This document shows, in pieces, positions 6,185 through 9,465 of a stretch of 9,465 nt of DNA. Source of the DNA: Limnohabitans sp. Rim8 (GTDB lineage: Bacteria; Pseudomonadota; Gammaproteobacteria; Burkholderiales; Burkholderiaceae_C); assembly GCA_945877725.1 (NCBI GenBank), contig CAMDXR010000100.1:1-9465 (forward strand). Direction: 5' to 3'. Position numbers and translations under genes: made by a program. Position 1 is the stretch's first letter. Every line of letters starts with the position of its first letter. The notes below the pieces were generated by a model that worked only from the letters and a program-made list of their open reading frames with translations, was not told the origin of the DNA and did no database searches.

Positions 6185-7330
6185 TCAGGGCTTGACTGGT
6201 TCGAGTCTGAGCAAAACCCCTTGGTCATCGTCGGTCAGCAGGTAAACCAAACCGTCCGGCCCCAGTCGCACATCCCGGATGCGACCTACACGGTTTTGCA
6301 ACAAACGCTCTTCACGCAACACTTTTTCGCCACTGATGACCAGCCGCACCAGCATCTGGCCACGCAAGGCCCCTACAAGTAAATCGCCTTGCCATTGTGG
6401 GAATTGGGCACCACTCACAAAGGCCATACCCGAAGGCGCAATCGATGGCGACCAAACGTGTAAGGGCTGCACCATGCCTGGCTTGCTTTGCCCTTCGCCA
6501 ATGCGCGTGCCCAAACCGTAGTTGACGCCGTAGGTGATCACGGGCCAGCCATAGTTGAGGCCCGAACGCATCACATTGACCTCGTCACCGCCCTGCGGGC
6601 CGTGCTCATGCGTCCACAGCTCGCCCGTTTTGGGGTGCAGCACTGCGCCTTGCATGTTGCGATTGCCCAAGGTCCATTTTTCGGGCAAAGCCCCTGCCGT
6701 GCTGACAAAGGGGTTGTCAGCCGGAACGCGGCCATCGTCGTGCAAACGGATGACGGAGCCCGCATGGTCGTCCAGTTTTTGAGCACGGTCTTTGTCGCCT
6801 CGGTCACCCAAGGTCAGGTAAACGATCCCGGCTTTATCGAACACGATGCGTCCACCAAAATGCTGCCCCGAGCGTGTTTTGGCTTGCATGCTGAACAGCA
6901 CCTGAACCTCGGTCATGCGATGGCCTTGCAGTTTGCCGCGCGCCAAGGCCGTGCCCCATCCGCCCGGACCCTGCTCGTTGAATGCCCAATAAATCCAGCC
7001 GTTTTGCGCATATTGCGGGTGCAGCACCACGTCAAAAAGGCCGCCCTGGCCTTGCGCGAAGACCTGCGGCAAACCCTCAATCGGTTGAGGGTCGAGTCGG
7101 AAATCCTTTCCCACCAGACGCATACGGCCAGCCCGTTCTGTGACCAACATCCGTCCGTCTGGCAAAAAAGCCATAGACCAAGGGTTTTCTAAGCCGGTCA
7201 ACAAAGTGGCCACCCGAAAGGCGTGTTTTTCGGAGTTGATCACCGAAGACCGCTCCTGTGTCCAAGCGGGCAGGCAGGCCAATAGGCTCAAAAGCAAAAT
7301 GGAAAAATCTCGAAAAAGTTGGACTTTCAT
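6185..7330 (-). CDS. PQQ-dependent sugar dehydrogenase, YliI/Asd type
   Basis: A six-bladed beta-propeller enzyme of the soluble glucose/aldose-sugar dehydrogenase family (E. coli YliI/Asd), which oxidises aldose sugars with pyrroloquinoline quinone in the periplasm. In 381 residues I see the blade-1 motif LENPWSMAFLPDGRMLVTERAGRM (47-70), GQGGLFDVVLHPQYAQNGWIY (94-114), the catalytic-histidine motif HFGGR (His157), GNRNMQG (222-228), HEHGPQGGDE (241-250) with the usual GGDE calcium-site residues, and IRDVRLGPDG (351-360). The N-terminus is a signal peptide; LSLLAC19 also fits a lipobox. I chose the ATG at 7330 because GAAGG lies 6 nt upstream (7337-7341); an in-frame ATG at 7351 has no such site and lies about where transcription should begin. 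No PQQ synthesis genes are nearby. Family is firm; the substrate is not known. Confidence 0.93.
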   Translation of the reverse strand: MKVQLFRDFSILLLSLLACLPAWTQERSSVINSEKHAFRVATLLTGLENPWSMAFLPDGRMLVTERAGRMRLVGKDFRLDPQPIEGLPQVFAQGQGGLFDVVLHPQYAQNGWIYWAFNEQGPGGWGTALARGKLQGHRMTEVQVLFSMQAKTRSGQHFGGRIVFDKAGIVYLTLGDRGDKDRAQKLDDHAGSVIRLHDDGRVPADNPFVSTAGALPEKWTLGNRNMQGAVLHPKTGELWTHEHGPQGGDEVNVMRSGLNYGWPVITYGVNYGLGTRIGEGQSKPGMVQPLHVWSPSIAPSGMAFVSGAQFPQWQGDLLVGALRGQMLVRLVISGEKVLREERLLQNRVGRIRDVRLGPDGLVYLLTDDDQGVLLRLEPVKP

Positions 7331-7355
7331 ATCAAACCTTCGGTCAGGCATTCAC

Positions 7356-7384
7356 ATGATGATTCTCGGGCCGAGGCTCGTCAA
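7356..7384 (-). promoter_or_regulatory. Candidate promoter of the sugar dehydrogenase gene with internal palindrome
   Basis: On the minus strand TTGACG (7379-7384, 5 of 6) and CATCAT (7356-7361, 4 of 6) are separated by 17 nt. Transcription would start near 7349, leaving a short leader that includes the GAAGG ribosome binding site. An A6 tract lies immediately upstream of the -35, as in an UP element. Between the boxes is an 11-bp palindrome CTCGG-G-CCGAG (7365-7375) that could serve as an operator. Confidence 0.5.
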
Positions 7385-7494
7385 CTTTTTTGGGGGGGTC
7401 AATGGATGGCTGGCCGAGGTTGGCGCTGCGCCTCAAGTTGTAAGGTCTGTTGGCCGGTCAGGAATAAAACCCGCATCCAGCCCTAGCCATCTGT
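7385..7494. other. Spacer upstream of the sugar dehydrogenase promoter
   Basis: No gene is supported here. It starts with adjoining homopolymers T6 (7386-7391) and G7 (7392-7398). I see nothing else with structure before the terminator at 7495. Confidence 0.4.
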
Positions 7495-7528
7495 AAAAAG
7501 GACATCCAACCCCTTGAATGTCTTTTTT
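7495..7528. terminator. Bidirectional intrinsic terminator after the small unknown gene
   Basis: An 11-bp stem with one G-T pair, AAAAAGGACAT (7495-7505) with ATGTCTTTTTT (7518-7528), encloses a 12-nt loop. Read leftward it ends in a T5 run and lies 18 nt past the stop of the 100-residue gene. Read rightward it ends in T6. No rightward gene leads into it here, so the leftward use is the relevant one. Confidence 0.8.
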
Positions 7529-7546
7529 ATTTAACTGACGAAAAGT

Positions 7547-7849
7547 TCAGGCCATTCGACGGCGAAGTGCTGGAAAAGGCAAGGGTTTGACTTTGGCCGA
7601 ACTGACCAACTGAGGCGAACTGTGCACCGATGGTGCGGCACGCAGCAGCTCGGAGACCAACGCATCAGCATTTTTATGGGCGCCCGCTCGGTTCGTTTCG
7701 AAGGCCAAACGGGTTTGACCGGTCATTTGAGCCACAAAATTCTGAGGGTAATCACGTACATTGAAACCGCGCAAAGCCATGACTTTCATGAAGGCGTTGG
7801 CAGCCTCCTCTACGGCACGCTGGTATTCCTGGGAAGCTTCTGGAGCCAT
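7547..7849 (-). CDS. Hypothetical protein, small and helical
   Basis: I do not recognise this 100-residue protein. It begins MAPEASQEYQRAVEEAANAF, an acidic amphipathic helix, continues with KVMALRGFNVRDYPQNFVAQMTGQTRLAFETNRAGAHKNADALVSELLRAAP as probably further helices, and ends in a basic tail (FPALRRRMA). There is no signal peptide, membrane segment or cysteine. It looks like a cytosolic helical-bundle or scaffold-type protein; a phasin-like role came to mind but no specific motif supports it. The start ATG has AGAGG 5 nt upstream (7855-7859). A bidirectional terminator follows and a candidate promoter with a dyad precedes, so it looks like a real single-gene unit. Reality of the gene is well supported; function is unknown. 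Confidence 0.75.
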   Translation of the reverse strand: MAPEASQEYQRAVEEAANAFMKVMALRGFNVRDYPQNFVAQMTGQTRLAFETNRAGAHKNADALVSELLRAAPSVHSSPQLVSSAKVKPLPFPALRRRMA

Positions 7850-7883
7850 GTCGACCTCTTTATATGATGAAGTTACTCACAGG

Positions 7884-7909
7884 CTAACAACGCAACAGTT
7901 GCCCGTTAG
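7884..7909. repeat. Dyad in the leader of the small unknown gene
   Basis: Two nested inverted repeats share a centre at 7897: an outer CTAAC/GTTAG (7884-7888 and 7905-7909) and an inner GCAAC-a-GTTGC (7892-7902). In the mRNA, read leftward, this can fold as an outer 5-bp stem and an inner GCAA-cug-UUGC hairpin. It lies just after the predicted transcription start, so it could be an operator or a leader hairpin. Confidence 0.5.
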
Positions 7910-7918
7910 GAATACATC

Positions 7919-7948
7919 ATTTGATCGAAATTGTTATAAATTTGTCAA
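7919..7948 (-). promoter_or_regulatory. Candidate promoter of the small unknown gene
   Basis: On the minus strand a perfect TTGACA (7943-7948) and TCAAAT (7919-7924, 4 of 6) are separated by 18 nt in an AT-rich stretch. The -35 box overlaps the last codons of the flavoprotein gene. Predicted start is near 7912, giving a leader of about 60 nt that carries the dyad. Confidence 0.45.
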
Positions 7949-9262
7949 AATACCATTTCCCGCTAGCCACCCACTGGCCAAACTGGCCGTCAGTAGATAC
8001 CCTCCCGTAGGGGCCTCCCAGTCCAACATTTCGCCCGCGCAATACACACGGGCCTTTTGTTTGAGCATTAAATCAGGGGTTAACCCTTGCAAAATGACCC
8101 CGCCCGCGCTGCTGATGGCCTCAGCGACAGGCCTGGCGCTTTTGAGTTCAACAGGCAGTTTTTTCAATTTTTCAGCCAATAAATGGGCATCGGCCAAAGT
8201 TCCGGCATCGCAAAGTTCATAAATCAAGCCCATTTTCACGCCCTCAACGCCTAAACGGCTTTTAAGGTGACTGGACAAACTTCGACTCCCCCTAGGCCAA
8301 CTGACCTCTTTTCGAACTTGTTCCAGCGACTTGTCAGGCAATAAATCCAGAAACAAGCCAGCCCGCCCCTGCGCCAAATCATCCCTCAGGTAAGCTGAGG
8401 CCGCATAAACCAGACTGCCTTCCAGGCCGGTTTCAGTCACGACAAACTCACCTTTCCTCTCAAACCGAGGGGTCTCATCTGTTAGCGCTTGGGCGCGCGC
8501 GTTTTGCGATGCACCAATACCAATGCTCAAAACGACGGATTTGACAGGATGGCCTGCAAAACGGGTCCGAAAGTGATCCGTCCAACCTTGCCCTTCGCGC
8601 CCCATGACATCAAAACCACAATTGGCGGGTTTGAGCGGTGCGATGCTCACGCCTTCTTTGTCCAAAAGTGGCACCCAAGCCCCGTCAGAACCGAGCCGTG
8701 GCCAACTGGCACCCCCCAAGGCCAACAAGGTGTTCCGGGCGCGCACCCGCGTGATGCCTACGGGTCCACTGGGTTCAAAAACCAATTCATCACCCTGCCA
8801 CCCCTGCCAACGGTGTCGCATGTGAAACTGCACAGGAACGCCCGAAACCGGGTGCCTCAAGCGATGCAACCAAGCCCGCAATAAGGGCGCGGCTTTCATT
8901 TCAGTTGGAAAAACTCTGCCCGAGGACCCTGTAAAAGTTTCAACGCCCAAGCCCAAAGCCCAATCCCTGACGGCTCGCGCATCCATCCGGTCCAACCAGC
9001 GCCCCACTTCATTTTGCTGAGGGCCATATCGGGCTTGAAACAAATCACGGGGTTCAGAGTGCGTGAGATTCAAGCCCCCCTTGCCCGCCAGCAAAAATTT
9101 ACGGCCCACTGAAGGCATGGCATCAAACAAATGAACCGCCACGCCCGCCTGAGAAAGCACTTCGGCGGCCATCAAACCTGCTGGACCGCCCCCCACAATG
9201 GCCACATCAACTTCGAGTACAGATGATTCGGAGGGCAACGACTTTGACGGGCTTGAGATCAT
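7934..9262 (-). CDS. FAD-dependent oxidoreductase, BaiN/HI0933 family, PP_4765-type flavoprotein
   Basis: A flavoprotein with a Rossmann FAD-binding fold of the HI0933/YhiN/BaiN family; it most resembles the subgroup named after Pseudomonas putida PP_4765. Its reaction is not established. In 442 residues I see VAIVGGGPAGL (20-30, dinucleotide binding), Asp47 at the end of beta 2 where the FAD ribose is bound, GRKFLLAGKGGLNLTHSE (53-70, the family signature loop), GGASWPRLGSDG (183-194), GEFVVTETGLEGSLVYAAS (271-289), AEAISSAGGV (380-389), and CAGEMLDWEAPTGGYLLTAS (408-427), which closes the FAD site. I chose the ATG at 9262; a TTG at 9280 would add six residues. Neither has a clear ribosome binding site. 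The Ser-rich 15-residue N-terminus is longer than usual. It is divergent from trxA, which fits but does not prove a redox link. Confidence 0.88.
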   Translation of the reverse strand: MISSPSKSLPSESSVLEVDVAIVGGGPAGLMAAEVLSQAGVAVHLFDAMPSVGRKFLLAGKGGLNLTHSEPRDLFQARYGPQQNEVGRWLDRMDARAVRDWALGLGVETFTGSSGRVFPTEMKAAPLLRAWLHRLRHPVSGVPVQFHMRHRWQGWQGDELVFEPSGPVGITRVRARNTLLALGGASWPRLGSDGAWVPLLDKEGVSIAPLKPANCGFDVMGREGQGWTDHFRTRFAGHPVKSVVLSIGIGASQNARAQALTDETPRFERKGEFVVTETGLEGSLVYAASAYLRDDLAQGRAGLFLDLLPDKSLEQVRKEVSWPRGSRSLSSHLKSRLGVEGVKMGLIYELCDAGTLADAHLLAEKLKKLPVELKSARPVAEAISSAGGVILQGLTPDLMLKQKARVYCAGEMLDWEAPTGGYLLTASLASGWLAGNGILTNL

Positions 9263-9287
9263 GAATTTATGTGTTGGCAACGGGCAC

Positions 9288-9318
9288 TTGACAGACGAGA
9301 GGGCTTAGATTCTGTCAA
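9288..9318. promoter_or_regulatory. Inverted repeat in the flavoprotein/trxA divergent region
   Basis: TTGACAGA (9288-9295) and its exact reverse complement TCTGTCAA (9311-9318) are separated by 15 nt. Each arm contains a perfect TTGACA -35 hexamer pointing inward, one for each divergent gene. No good -10 lies at 16-18 nt on either strand, so the arms may be operator half-sites rather than working -35 boxes. Confidence 0.5.
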
Positions 9319-9354
9319 AATAGGTCCAACTTTAGCCGCATCTTCACTGTTTAT

Positions 9355-9359
9355 AAGGA
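9355..9359 (+). promoter_or_regulatory. Ribosome binding site of trxA
   Basis: AAGGA, 7 nt before the ATG at 9367, fixes the thioredoxin start. Confidence 0.75.
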
Positions 9360-9366
9360 AAAGGCC

Positions 9367-9465
9367 ATGGCCAGCGATTTAATCAAACACATCACCGACG
9401 CCACATTCGAAGCGGACGTACTCCAGTCGAGCCAACCGGTCGTGGTCGACTTCTGGGCCGAATGG
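9367..9465 (+). CDS. trxA: Thioredoxin, 5' part only (cut by window end)
   Basis: The first 33 codons read MASDLIKHITDATFEADVLQ, followed by SSQPVVVDFWAEW. This is the thioredoxin-1 N-terminus up to the Trp just before the redox site; the expected Cys-Gly-Pro-Cys pair lies beyond the window, so catalytic residues cannot be checked here. VVVDFWAEW is the central beta strand leading into the active site. Thioredoxin is a cytosolic disulfide reductase fed by thioredoxin reductase and NADPH, and donates electrons to ribonucleotide reductase, among others. The ATG is preceded by a good AAGGA. It is divergent from the flavoprotein gene, with a 104-bp shared upstream region containing an inverted repeat. 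Confidence 0.93.
   Translation, partial: MASDLIKHITDATFEADVLQSSQPVVVDFWAEW

Noticed and set aside
6488..7192. Long open frame of 234 codons on the plus strand
   Set aside because: It lies wholly antisense to the sugar dehydrogenase gene, which has a full set of family motifs. The antisense reading has no recognisable domain and its length is expected opposite a GC-rich gene.
7856..7866. TATAAA on the minus strand as the -10 of the small unknown gene
   Set aside because: Transcription would start inside or after the AGAGG ribosome binding site, removing it, and the -35 at 17 nt (TTAGCC) is poor. The TTGACA promoter further upstream fits better.
9263..9280. TTG start at 9280 for the flavoprotein
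   Set aside because: No ribosome binding site precedes it and the extra residues are not part of the family fold; ATG at 9262 is preferred, though it also lacks a clear site.
1..9465. Undescribed defence, phage or mobile system
   Set aside because: No integrase, transposase, recombinase, nuclease cassette, reverse transcriptase or repeat array was found on either strand; every long gene but one belongs to a known housekeeping or metabolic family.

Overview
The window looks like a chromosomal housekeeping segment from a betaproteobacterium of the order Burkholderiales, most like the Comamonadaceae. That placement is inference from protein style, the dnaX-ybaB-recR cluster, a 4.5S RNA gene divergent from dnaX, and moderately GC-rich codon use; no database search was run. 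No phage, insertion sequence, CRISPR array or toxin-type island is visible.

Layout from left to right. A membrane-bound lytic murein transglycosylase (MltD type, with LysM) reads rightward from the left edge. It converges on a leftward, isolated ABC-type substrate-binding protein gene (NMT1/TauA-like). Next is the leftward DNA-maintenance cluster dnaX-ybaB-recR, in which ybaB and recR are closely spaced. Divergent from dnaX lies the gene for 4.5S signal recognition particle RNA (ffs), with its own promoter and a clear intrinsic terminator. Leftward again are a PQQ-dependent sugar dehydrogenase of the YliI/Asd type, a 100-residue protein I do not recognise (with a bidirectional terminator), and a BaiN/HI0933-type flavoprotein of the PP_4765 subgroup. 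Divergent from the flavoprotein, the first 33 codons of thioredoxin (trxA) run off the right edge.

The genes do not form one pathway. dnaX supplies the clamp-loader subunit and recR a recombination mediator; ybaB is their usual nucleoid-associated companion. The others are independent cell-wall, transport, redox and secretion genes.

I do not see a convincing undescribed multi-gene system. The strongest non-obvious signal is in dnaX: a run of nine A residues (sense strand) at the end of clamp-loader domain III. Both alternative frames stop within a few codons, which predicts a short gamma-like product beside full-length tau. Further leads are an 8+8 bp inverted repeat in the flavoprotein/trxA divergent region, a near-copy of the ffs 3' end in front of the dehydrogenase gene, and a promoter plus dyad in front of the small unknown gene.
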